NCBI GenBank assembly: GCA_947174225.1
Contig: CAMWIF010000095.1
Coordinates: 1-8,592 of the forward strand
Length of the DNA stretch: 8,592 nt
Source of the DNA: an uncultured Porphyromonadaceae bacterium
GTDB lineage: Bacteria > Bacteroidota > Bacteroidia > Bacteroidales > Muribaculaceae
Direction of reading: 5' to 3'
In this document: positions 1-6,548 of the stretch, one piece after another
Layout: every line of letters starts with the position of its first letter
How positions within the stretch are numbered: the first letter of the stretch is position 1
The notes under the pieces: generated by a model
What the model was told of the DNA's origin: nothing
Seen by the model: only the letters and a program-made list of their open reading frames with translations
Databases searched by the model: none
Made by a program: the position numbers and the translations under genes

Positions 1-32
1 TAATAGTATTACAATTTCGCTTCAATTTATTC

Positions 33-40
33 TAATTTTG
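33..40 (+). promoter_or_regulatory. Bacteroidetes-type -7 promoter element of the mannan operon
   Basis: TAATTTTG matches the Bacteroidetes -7 consensus TAnnTTTG exactly. A -33 TTTG is not clear at the usual distance (about 20 bp upstream the sequence is TTAC), so this is a half-match. It would start transcription near position 47 and give a leader of about 100 nt before the mannanase start at 150. No Shine-Dalgarno precedes that start, which is normal for the phylum. The leader has a possible CTCTC/GAGAG pairing (94-98 with 125-129), too weak to call. Confidence 0.5.
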
Positions 41-149
41 CAACACGAAAGATAACCCAACAATTTACATCTTTCCTTAGAATCTAAAAATAACTCTCTG
101 GTTGGTCCTTCTACGGGCTTAAACGAGAGAAAACTTAACCTATTTATTC

Positions 150-1247
150 ATGAAAAAGATAATAACAACCCTCTCGGCAGCACTGCTTTTTATCTCCTGC
201 GGAAATAACAACAAAAACACTACTGTGGCTGAAGAGACATCTATCACTCCCGCTCAACAGCTCATAGCCCAACTCGACTCCGTTGTTAATGCCGGACAAT
301 TCTATTTCGGTCATCACGACGACACAGCATATGGCCACGACTGGAAATATGTAGAGGGTGGATCAGATGTGAAAAGCGTAACCGGAGAATATCCCGGACT
401 TATCAGCTGGGACCTCGGTATGATTGAACTTGATTCTGCCAAGAATCTTGACGGTGTACCCTTCGACTTTATGGCAAAGGAGATTGTAGCCCAAGATGCT
501 CGTGGAGGAATAAACACCATCAGCTGGCATCTCCGCAATCCTCTCAACGGAGGAGATTCTTGGAATGTTTCAGCCTCTCCGTTGAAAGAACTCGACACCA
601 ATAAGGCACTTGCCGACACTCTCGACTCCTGGATCGGAAAGACCGCCGACTTCATATCGGGGCTTAAGGATAAGGATGGCAATAAGATTCCCGTTATCTT
701 CCGCCCTTGGCATGAGAACACCGGCACTTGGTTCTGGTGGGGTGCCGGCAACAGCACTCCCGAACAGTATATCGATCTCTGGAAACGCACACGCAAGATT
801 TTTGATGAAAAGGGGGTAGACAATGTTGTTTGGGCTTATTCCCCTGATAAGACTCAAAAAGTTGAGGATTATCTCATCACCTACCCCGGCGATGAATATG
901 TTGACATTCTCGGAAGCGACATCTACCATTTCGGCAATGCCGAAGGCACCGAGGCATACCGTCAGCGTGTGAAAGAACAGCTCTCTTTCGTAGCTGAAGA
1001 AGCTAAGAAACGTGGTAAACTCGCCGCATTCACAGAAACCGGTCTGGAAGGTGTGGCCATTGATGACTGGTATACACAGGTTCTCCTGCCCCTTGTAGAG
1101 GAGCAGCCTATTGCTTATGTCTGCGTTTGGAGAAATGCAGTCGATAGCGAAAAACCAGGTCATTATTACGCTCCTTACCCCGGACACAAGGCGGCAGCTG
1201 ACTTCAAGAAATTCCACGATAACCCCAAAACCATTTTTGTAAAATAA
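150..1247 (+). CDS. GH26 beta-1,4-mannanase, periplasmic lipoprotein
   Basis: This is a 365-residue glycoside hydrolase family 26 enzyme that cuts beta-1,4-mannan, probably to mannobiose. Residues 1-17 form a lipoprotein signal: basic MKK, hydrophobic stretch, then a lipobox ending in Cys17. The residues after the Cys (GNNNKN) lack the acidic run of the Bacteroidetes surface-export signal, so a periplasm-facing anchor is inferred. GH26 landmarks are GHHDD (54-58), SWHLRNP (125-131), the acid/base Glu189 in FRPWHEN, Tyr259 in GSDIY, and the nucleophile Glu296 in FTETG, with WRN at 327-329. The length fits a single catalytic domain without a carbohydrate-binding module. It is first in an operon with GH130, symporter and epimerase genes, the arrangement known for B. 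fragilis, where the GH26 enzyme is a mannobiose-forming exo-mannanase. Exo versus endo action cannot be decided here. Confidence 0.93.
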   Translation: MKKIITTLSAALLFISCGNNNKNTTVAEETSITPAQQLIAQLDSVVNAGQFYFGHHDDTAYGHDWKYVEGGSDVKSVTGEYPGLISWDLGMIELDSAKNLDGVPFDFMAKEIVAQDARGGINTISWHLRNPLNGGDSWNVSASPLKELDTNKALADTLDSWIGKTADFISGLKDKDGNKIPVIFRPWHENTGTWFWWGAGNSTPEQYIDLWKRTRKIFDEKGVDNVVWAYSPDKTQKVEDYLITYPGDEYVDILGSDIYHFGNAEGTEAYRQRVKEQLSFVAEEAKKRGKLAAFTETGLEGVAIDDWYTQVLLPLVEEQPIAYVCVWRNAVDSEKPGHYYAPYPGHKAAADFKKFHDNPKTIFVK

Positions 1248-1276
1248 TACCTCCTCCCCGTAAAAACATACAGATT

Positions 1277-2455
1277 ATGAATATATTTGAAAGACGTAAG
1301 AGGCTTATATTAGGCAGATACGAGGAACTGATCACACGTCCCAATGTACCCATAGAGGGTAACGGCATTTATGAGAGATATAAAAATCCGGTAGTGACAG
1401 CTGAAATGGTACCACCTTACTGGAAATATGATTTTAACCCTGCCACCAATCCTTACTTTATGGAGCGGATAGGCTGCAATGCCACTCTCAATTCCGGTGC
1501 CATCAAATGGGGAGACAAGTATGTGATAGTGGTACGTGTCGAGGGTAGCGACCGCAAGTCGTTCTTCGCCGTTGCCGAAAGTCCAACAGGTATTGACAAT
1601 TTCCGCTTCTGGCCACACCCAATTACACTTCCCGACACGGAGGATCCTGCCACCAATGTCTATGATATGCGCTTGACCCACCATGAGGATGGTTGGATTT
1701 ACGGTCTCTTCTGCGTGGAGCGTCACGACGACTCTAAGCCGGGAGACCTGTCGGCTGCGACAGCTGCCTGTGGCATTGCCCGCACCCGTGACCTCATCAC
1801 TTGGGAGCGTCTGCCTGATCTCAAGAGCAAATCGCAGCAGCGTAATGTAGTGCTTCATCCCGAATTTGTAGAGGGTAAATATGCACTCTACACCCGTCCG
1901 CAAGATGGATTTATCGACACCGGAAGCGGTGGTGGCATTGGCTGGGCACTAATAGATGACATATGTCATGCGGAAGTTAAGGAGGAAATCATAATTGACC
2001 CACGTTATTACCACACCATCAAAGAGGTAAAGAATGGTGAGGGTCCTCATCCCATCAAGACCGCCAAGGGATGGCTTCACCTTGCCCATGGTGTAAGAGG
2101 ATGTGCTTCAGGATTGCGCTATGTGCTTTACCTTTACATGACTGCCCTCGACGAACCTTGGCGCAAGATAGCCTCACCCGGCGGCTACTTTATGGCTCCG
2201 ATAGGTGACGAATATATTGGAGACGTTATGAATGTACTCTTTGCCAACGGTTGGATAGCCGACGAAGACGGAAAGGTATACATATATTATGCATCTTCCG
2301 ACACACGTATGCATGTGGCTACTTCTACTATCGATCGTCTCGTAGATTATTGCTTCAATACACCGCAGGATGGTCTCACCACGAGCGAATCGGTCAAGAC
2401 CCTCAACCGCCTTATCGACTCCAATCTCAGCATAATCGATTCCAACTCATTCTAA
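1277..2455 (+). CDS. mgp: GH130 4-O-beta-D-mannosyl-D-glucose phosphorylase
   Basis: This 392-residue enzyme uses phosphate to split beta-1,4-mannosylglucose into alpha-mannose 1-phosphate and glucose. It has no signal peptide and should be cytosolic. GH130 hallmarks of the five-bladed propeller are visible: RVEGSDRKSFF (87-97), YDMRLTHHEDGW (129-140) with Asp130 at the position of the family's catalytic proton donor, RNVVLHPE (189-196), and GEGPHPIKTAKGWLHLAHG (254-272), which supplies phosphate and sugar contacts. The length is typical of the mannosylglucose phosphorylase subgroup (GH130_1). The start lies 29 nt after the mannanase stop, so the two are surely co-transcribed. The epimerase two genes downstream makes its substrate, which favours mannosylglucose over mannobiose or mannosyl-GlcNAc as the disaccharide split. 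Specificity is inferred from context and resemblance. Confidence 0.93.
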   Translation: MNIFERRKRLILGRYEELITRPNVPIEGNGIYERYKNPVVTAEMVPPYWKYDFNPATNPYFMERIGCNATLNSGAIKWGDKYVIVVRVEGSDRKSFFAVAESPTGIDNFRFWPHPITLPDTEDPATNVYDMRLTHHEDGWIYGLFCVERHDDSKPGDLSAATAACGIARTRDLITWERLPDLKSKSQQRNVVLHPEFVEGKYALYTRPQDGFIDTGSGGGIGWALIDDICHAEVKEEIIIDPRYYHTIKEVKNGEGPHPIKTAKGWLHLAHGVRGCASGLRYVLYLYMTALDEPWRKIASPGGYFMAPIGDEYIGDVMNVLFANGWIADEDGKVYIYYASSDTRMHVATSTIDRLVDYCFNTPQDGLTTSESVKTLNRLIDSNLSIIDSNSF

Positions 2456-2561
2456 TCTCCCTCTCCTCTCTCCTCCCCCTCTCCAAGCTATTGTTGTGTC
2501 TAAAAGTCACCCTCTCTGCCATAAACCATAAACTATAAACCATAAACTCTCACCCAACCTA
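2456..2561. repeat. Operon spacer: polypyrimidine tract and 7-bp tandem repeat
   Basis: This 106-nt gap is the longest inside the operon. Positions 2456-2484 are 29 consecutive C/T bases directly after the phosphorylase stop codon. Positions 2521-2548 are four tandem 7-bp units alternating ATAAACC and ATAAACT, so the 14-bp pair is perfectly duplicated. No hairpin with a T run and no TAnnTTTG element is visible, so neither a terminator nor an internal promoter is called. The role is unknown; slippage during replication is a simple origin for the 7-bp units. Confidence 0.75.
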
Positions 2562-4001
2562 ATGGCCTCTTTAAGCGAAAAAATAGGATACGGCTTCGGA
2601 GACATGGCTTCATCCATGTTCTGGAAAGTATTCAGCTACTATCTCCCTTTCTTCTATGCCAATATCTTCGGTATAAGTCTTATCGACACCGGCGTACTGC
2701 TCCTCGTGACCCGTATTTGGGATGCTGTGAGCGACCCTATGATGGGTATCATTGCCGACCGTACCAAGACACGCTGGGGAAAATACCGTCCCTACCTGCT
2801 ATGGGTAGCAGCACCGTTCTCCATATGTGGCATACTCCTGTTTACCACACCTGACTGGGGCTATGCTGCCAAACTAATATGGGCATACGTAACCTATATA
2901 CTTATGATGACTGTCTACACCGGCATCAACGTTCCTTATGGCGCTATGCTCGGAGTAATGACCGACAGCTCACAGGAGAAAACAGTGTTCTCCTCATTCA
3001 GAATGTTTTTCGCTTACGGTGGTTCATTCATAGCTCTGTTTGCGTGGGATCCGTTGTGTGCGCTCTTCCGCGATAATTTCGGTATGTCGCTCCAGTCGAG
3101 CTGGCAATCCGCAATGATAGTTATTGCCATATGCTGTTTTATTCTTTTCCTGCTCTGCTTCAAACTCACCCGCGAAGTTCTCTCAACAATATCCAATGCC
3201 TCTTTAGGAAAGGATCTGAAAGCTCTTGTCACCAATAAACCCTGGTGGCTACTCAACGGTGCGTCGCTCTGCTTCAATCTCTTCAATACTGTGCGCGGCG
3301 CCACGGTCGCATTCTTCTTTGCCGACGTAATTGGAGGGGAACAACACATTACGATCTTCGCTCTCTCCATACTCTTCTACTCCGGTCTGTTCCTCGGAGT
3401 GGGTGAGGTAGCCAATATGGTAGGTGTGGCATTAGCAGTGCCGGTCACCGACAGGATTGGCAAGAAACCCACATTTATAATGGTGGATATTCTGTTAGTG
3501 ATTTTGAGTGTCGTGTTCTTCCTCTGCATGCCTTCCACCAACGGCGGACTACTTCTTATGCTGCTTCTTCAAGTTGTGATTTCGATCCTCACCGGTATAA
3601 TGTCACCCTTGGTATGGTCAATGTATGCCGATGTGAGTGACTATTCCGAGCTTAAAACACGAAGTGCATCCACAGGGCTTATCTTCTCCTCCGCGTCTAT
3701 GGCACAGAAATTTGGAGGTGCCATCGGAGGTGCAGCAGTGATGTGGCTTCTCCACGGTGCAGGATACGTTGAGCGACCCGAAGGTGTCCAGACCCTCGAC
3801 ATCGTTCAGCCCGCAAGCGCAATAACCTGTCTTTGGATGCTTATGACCTTCATTCCGGCAGCCGTAGCTTTGCTATCACTCATAATCGTATGGCTTTACC
3901 CACTCGGCACCAACGAAATGAAAGAGATAGTAGAAAAGCTGAAAGCACAACGACTTGAAATAGTGAAAGACCCCGGCATTTCCTACGTGGAACCCGTCTA
4001 A
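2562..4001 (+). CDS. GPH-family (MelB-like) sugar:cation symporter
   Basis: This 479-residue inner-membrane transporter of the glycoside-pentoside-hexuronide family has about 12 hydrophobic helices and probably imports mannobiose with a cation. The family signature lies at 51-81, including WDAVSDPMMG and DRTKTRWGKYRPY. The second half carries MYADVSDYSE (354-363) and QKFGGAIGG (382-390). Compared with MelB from general knowledge, Asp14, Asp54, Asp58 and Lys383 match its key residues Asp19, Asp55, Asp59 and Lys377. The cation-site Asn58 of MelB is Ser57 here and the sugar-site Asp124 is Asn123. That suggests a different ion preference and non-melibiose substrate, but this is inference from unaided alignment. 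The C-terminal tail (about 450-479) is charged and cytosolic. It sits between the phosphorylase and epimerase genes, as in B. fragilis, which is the main argument for mannobiose as cargo. Confidence 0.9.
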   Translation: MASLSEKIGYGFGDMASSMFWKVFSYYLPFFYANIFGISLIDTGVLLLVTRIWDAVSDPMMGIIADRTKTRWGKYRPYLLWVAAPFSICGILLFTTPDWGYAAKLIWAYVTYILMMTVYTGINVPYGAMLGVMTDSSQEKTVFSSFRMFFAYGGSFIALFAWDPLCALFRDNFGMSLQSSWQSAMIVIAICCFILFLLCFKLTREVLSTISNASLGKDLKALVTNKPWWLLNGASLCFNLFNTVRGATVAFFFADVIGGEQHITIFALSILFYSGLFLGVGEVANMVGVALAVPVTDRIGKKPTFIMVDILLVILSVVFFLCMPSTNGGLLLMLLLQVVISILTGIMSPLVWSMYADVSDYSELKTRSASTGLIFSSASMAQKFGGAIGGAAVMWLLHGAGYVERPEGVQTLDIVQPASAITCLWMLMTFIPAAVALLSLIIVWLYPLGTNEMKEIVEKLKAQRLEIVKDPGISYVEPV

Positions 4002-4047
4002 CCATTACATAATCAATCCCTCTTTTAAACTCCTCTATTAACCAAAA

Positions 4048-5331
4048 ATGGACAAAACTGATATATCACTCTTTCGTCAGGAATTACTTGATAATCTTAC
4101 AGATAATATTCTTCCCTATTGGATAGAAAAAATGACAGACCCTCGTGGCGGCTATTATGGTCGTCGCGATGGGTTTGACAATTTGCTTCCGGATGCACCT
4201 AAAGGTGCCATCCTGCACGCCAGAATACTTTGGACTTTCTCAGCCGCTTACAATGCCACAGGCAACGTCGCTTACCTCTATGCCGCACGTCAAGCTCTTG
4301 ACTATATTTTAGCAAATTTCATAGATGAGGTTTATGGGGGTGCCTACTGGAGCGTAACCTCAGAGGGAGAACCGCTCGATACAAAAAAGCAATTCTATGC
4401 TATTGCATTCATAATCTATGGTTTGGCAGAATATTATATCGCTACCGGCGATGAGGAGATTCTTGACCTTGCCTATTCACTCTTTGAGTCGATTGAAGAG
4501 CACGCACGTGACTACGACAAAGATGGCTATATCGAAGCCACAACCCGCGAGTGGCAACCTATAGAGGATATGCGTCTGAGTGAGCGTGATGCCAACGCCT
4601 CGAAGACCATGAACACTCATCTTCATATCCTCGAAGGCTACACTAATCTTCTCCGTGCGCTCAAGAAATCAGCTTCGCTTGACCCTGCCAATTCAGAGAC
4701 CGAACAGAGGCGCAAGAAAGTTGAAGAAGCCACCGCTAACTTACTAAGAATTTTCCTTCATAGGATAGAGAATCCTGAGACTCATCATCTTACTCTTTTC
4801 TTCAACGACGATTGGCAGAAATTTGACGATGCGGAATCTTACGGGCACGACATCGAAGCCTCCTGGCTCCTTCTCGAATCGGCAGAAGTGCTTGCCGATG
4901 AAGCATTGTATGCTGAAACTCTTGCTCACACAGAGGCGATTGCCCAGGCAGCCTTAAAAGGAAGAGAAAAAGATGGCAGCATGGTCTACGAACTTCACAC
5001 CAACGGTCATCTTGATGCCGACCGTCATTGGTGGGTACAGGCAGAAAATGTAATCGGTCAGCTCTATCTTGCCCGATTCCATTCCGACCCTGATACTCCG
5101 GAAGAGCAAAAATGGCTTGCAGATGCTTATCAAAGCTGGCGTTACATTGCCGATAACCTCATAGATCCCAATGGCGAATGGTATTGGTCACGTCGTGCAG
5201 ACGGCACCATAAACCGTGATGATGACAAAGCCGGCTTCTGGAAATGTCCTTACCACAACTCACGTATGTGCCTTGAATCAACACGTATACTCGACAAACT
5301 ATCCAAAAGAGCCTCACTCATATCCAAATAA
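4048..5331 (+). CDS. ce: Cellobiose (mannobiose) 2-epimerase, AGE family
   Basis: This 427-residue cytosolic enzyme of the N-acylglucosamine 2-epimerase superfamily inverts C2 at the reducing end of beta-1,4-disaccharides. Here it would convert mannobiose to mannosylglucose for the phosphorylase. The (alpha/alpha)6-barrel pattern is clear: HARILWTFSAAY (57-68), TMNTHLHILEGY (187-198), SYGHDIEASWLLLE (264-277), HWWVQAE (327-333) and FWKCPYHNSRMCLE (397-410). His267 and His403 stand where the family's two catalytic histidines lie, with His191 also conserved. Arg59 is the conserved barrel arginine. The length is close to known cellobiose 2-epimerases, with a modest Lys/Glu-rich insertion near 206-226. 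It starts 46 nt after the symporter stop and is the last gene of the operon, just before a terminator. A plain GlcNAc epimerase is the alternative, made unlikely by the neighbours. Confidence 0.93.
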   Translation: MDKTDISLFRQELLDNLTDNILPYWIEKMTDPRGGYYGRRDGFDNLLPDAPKGAILHARILWTFSAAYNATGNVAYLYAARQALDYILANFIDEVYGGAYWSVTSEGEPLDTKKQFYAIAFIIYGLAEYYIATGDEEILDLAYSLFESIEEHARDYDKDGYIEATTREWQPIEDMRLSERDANASKTMNTHLHILEGYTNLLRALKKSASLDPANSETEQRRKKVEEATANLLRIFLHRIENPETHHLTLFFNDDWQKFDDAESYGHDIEASWLLLESAEVLADEALYAETLAHTEAIAQAALKGREKDGSMVYELHTNGHLDADRHWWVQAENVIGQLYLARFHSDPDTPEEQKWLADAYQSWRYIADNLIDPNGEWYWSRRADGTINRDDDKAGFWKCPYHNSRMCLESTRILDKLSKRASLISK

Positions 5332-5358
5332 GTCAATCTTTTTTATTTCTATTCTTTT

Positions 5359-5395
5359 ATCCTCCACAAGTATTCGCTTGTAGGAGGATTTCTTT
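5359..5395 (+). terminator. Rho-independent terminator of the mannan operon
   Basis: ATCCTCCACAAG (5359-5370) pairs with CTTGTAGGAGGAT (5377-5389), a 12-bp stem with one unpaired base and a six-base loop TATTCG. It is followed by a T-rich stretch TTTCTTT. It lies 27 nt after the epimerase stop and marks the 3' end of the operon. Confidence 0.88.
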
Positions 5396-5417
5396 ATAAT
5401 AAAATTCTTTTTCCTTA

Positions 5418-5449
5418 TTTGGGAGTTTTCAAAATAAATTGTAATTTTG
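5418..5449 (+). promoter_or_regulatory. Full-consensus Bacteroidetes promoter in the intergenic region
   Basis: TTTG (5418-5421) and TAATTTTG (5442-5449) are separated by 20 bp. This is an exact match to the -33 TTTG / -7 TAnnTTTG promoter at its usual spacing. The start of transcription would be near 5455-5458. It sits only 23 bp beyond the operon terminator and points into the structured stretch that follows, not directly at any long reading frame. Confidence 0.75.
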
Positions 5450-5455
5450 TAATGC

Positions 5456-5690
5456 AACTCGGCAGACAAAAGATTCTGAGTCTTTCGTATGCTGAGAGGG
5501 TGAATACACAATCTTGGCAATTCCGCCGTATACAGTCAAGATGCCTATATGCGGTTGAAAATTGTGGAACGGCTCTTCATCCTTTCTCTTAAGACGTTTG
5601 AGGGTCTTCAGGAGATAAACCAAAATATTTTTGCCTCCCGTTGCAAAAGATTATTAACCTCACTTTGCCTATGAGAACAAAGGCAGAGTG
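5456..5690 (+). ncRNA. Candidate structured non-coding RNA or long leader
   Basis: No protein gene is convincing here, but the stretch starts exactly where the promoter at 5418-5449 would initiate and folds well. Hairpin 1 spans 5458-5496: CTCGGCA with TGCTGAG (one G-U), two more pairs, then AAAGATT with AGTCTTT around a CTG loop, 16 pairs in 39 nt. Hairpin 2 spans 5507-5566: CACAAT with ATTGTG outside, and CCGC-GTATA with TATAT-GCGG (one bulge) inside. Its loop CAAGAT (5537-5542) could instead pair with ATCTTG (5511-5516), so two folds or a pseudoknot are possible. Hairpin 3 spans 5585-5615, with AAGAC/GTCTT and TCTC/GAGA. A fourth, 5661-5690, may end the transcript. The base composition is richer in G+C than the AT-rich flanks. 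No known RNA family is recognised. The 3' end could equally be near 5635, and a leader reading into the gene at 5965 is the alternative. Confidence 0.42.
5661..5690 (+). terminator. Hairpin, possible terminator of the candidate RNA
   Basis: CACTTTGCCT (5661-5670) pairs with AGGCAGAGTG (5681-5690) over 10 bp with one G-U, around a 10-base loop. The following CTTCAATCTTTATG is only moderately T-rich, so termination here is uncertain. It could instead be the last domain of the candidate RNA. Confidence 0.4.
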
Positions 5691-5750
5691 CTTCAATCTT
5701 TATGCACCGGTATGAATTTCTCACTAACTTCTGTCTTATCCTCCTTTCGC

Positions 5751-5790
5751 AGCAGTTCAAAAATTTGGGCAGTAGTTCAAAAATTTGGAC
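5751..5790. repeat. Two tandem 20-bp repeats, operator-like
   Basis: Two abutting 20-bp copies (5751-5770 and 5771-5790) share 18 of 20 bases around the core AGTTCAAAAATTTGG; they differ at repeat positions 3 and 19. The second copy also lies inside an inverted pair, GGCAGT (5768-5773) and ACTGCC (5789-5794), and the core CAAAAATTTG is itself nearly palindromic. Two copies one helical double-turn apart on the same face of the DNA fit a pair of regulator sites. The second copy supplies the TTTG of the promoter-like sequence at 5784-5816. Confidence 0.7.
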
Positions 5791-5816
5791 TGCCGACTCG
5801 TTTTATACTAAATTTT
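5784..5816 (+). promoter_or_regulatory. Promoter-like sequence upstream of the 169-residue gene
   Basis: TTTG (5784-5787) is followed after 21 bp by TAAATTTT (5809-5816), which matches TAnnTTTG except at the last base. It would start transcription near 5823 and leave a leader of about 140 nt. A weaker alternative -7, TATGTTTT (5847-5854), has no good -33 partner. The -33 lies in the second 20-bp repeat and the -7 lies in the inverted repeat at 5804-5834. Confidence 0.4.
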
Positions 5817-5834
5817 CATTGGAAATTTAGTATA
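5804..5834. repeat. Perfect 12-bp AT-rich inverted repeat
   Basis: TATACTAAATTT (5804-5815) is perfectly repeated in inverse at 5823-5834. The stem can grow by a T-G and a C-G pair to 14 bp with only ATT (5818-5820) in the loop. No T run follows on the + strand, so it does not look like a terminator for genes to its left. It overlaps the proposed -7 box and start site, which suits an operator, or a hairpin at the 5' end of the transcript. Confidence 0.75.
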
Positions 5835-5964
5835 TATATACCTCTCTATGTTTTCTTCTAAAAAGACCACTCTCCTACTTGAAAGAGTGAGGCTCTATAT
5901 CTGAAGGAAATCTAAAGGAGAAGGAAAGAAGAAAATATGTAAAACTATCATTACCTAAAACAGT

Positions 5965-6474
5965 ATGAGTTTACTTGAGACACTTGATACAAGCGATTAC
6001 TTCAACGGCAAGATGGATAAATGGATTGAGGACTATACTCTTATAGGGGATACCTTTAAGCGTGGTGGTGTATCAGTATTGGTGATTGACCCAAATAATC
6101 AGATGCCACTGACTGATATGCAGTCTCGCTTCGGCAACATGAATCTGAAATACATTGATTTGGCAGAGTGTAAAGAGGGCGATTACAATAGAATCGGTAG
6201 ACATCTCAATCAATATATCGACAATGGCAAATGTGCATACGACGGTCTTTTATTAGACAATATTGATTGCATTGATGCAGGTAATGACACAGAAGATCTG
6301 CAAATATTCGTATGGCAGGCGTTGAAACGAGATGATACTGAATATGGAGGCTATCAAATGTTACCTTTCGGAGAGACTATACCTTTCGACAAAATGAAAA
6401 TAGCTGCGAGATGTAAGGAAATCCCCGGATATTTAAAAGGCAAATCTCTTATGTCTGTCTTTATCGAAGTCTAA
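5965..6474 (+). CDS. Protein of unknown function, resembles an AAA+ core without Walker A
   Basis: The 169-residue product has no signal peptide or membrane segment. The start is fixed by an in-frame TAA at 5956-5958. The family is not recognised. The order of segments resembles an AAA+ ATPase core: strand VSVLVID (36-42), a loop PNNQMP where GxxGxGK[ST] would be expected, helix (48-56), strand LKYIDLAE (61-68), helix (74-87), then LLLDNID (95-101). The last compares with the Walker B form hhhhDEID, with Asn99 replacing the catalytic Glu. A sensor-1-like strand and Pro follow (KIAARCKEIP, 145-154), ending in FIEV. There is no lid domain. If the resemblance is real, the protein should not hydrolyse ATP. 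It lies 74 nt before the WG-repeat gene on the same strand, without a terminator between, so the two probably form an operon. CDS reality is likely; the fold call is inference. Confidence 0.82.
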   Translation: MSLLETLDTSDYFNGKMDKWIEDYTLIGDTFKRGGVSVLVIDPNNQMPLTDMQSRFGNMNLKYIDLAECKEGDYNRIGRHLNQYIDNGKCAYDGLLLDNIDCIDAGNDTEDLQIFVWQALKRDDTEYGGYQMLPFGETIPFDKMKIAARCKEIPGYLKGKSLMSVFIEV

Positions 6475-6548
6475 GGTTATCTCTTAAAAAATATTATAGG
6501 AATTAAGAAATCTTCAAGAAATAAATTTCACATTTTAAATTAATCACA

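Noticed and set aside
314..1217. Long minus-strand frames opposite the mannanase gene (314-823 and 570-1217)
   Set aside because: Shadows of a well-supported GH26 gene; no promoter and no domain resemblance.
5452..5592. Plus-strand 46-codon frame starting MQLGRQK
   Set aside because: Its ATG lies at or before the predicted transcription start, it has no ribosome site, and the sequence shows no family resemblance. The RNA structure explains the region better.
5429..5623. Minus-strand 64-codon reading frame across the intergenic region
   Set aside because: It lies opposite the promoter and the hairpins of the RNA candidate, has no recognisable domain, and its codons read as the complement of a structured RNA.
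5751..5790. Tandem repeats as a CRISPR array
   Set aside because: Only two copies, directly abutting with no spacers, and no cas gene in the window.
5804..5834. Inverted repeat as an insertion-sequence end or MITE
   Set aside because: A single short palindrome with a 3-nt centre; no transposase, no second terminal repeat and no target-site duplication seen.
5868..5889. Hairpin CACTCT/AGAGTG in the leader of the 5965 gene
   Set aside because: Only six pairs with a ten-base loop; not distinguishable from chance.
5937..5942. ATGTAA start-stop codon pair after an AAGGAG-like purine run (about 5914-5930)
   Set aside because: A minimal start-stop ORF could act as a leader, but one such hexamer in AT-rich DNA is expected by chance and nothing else supports it.
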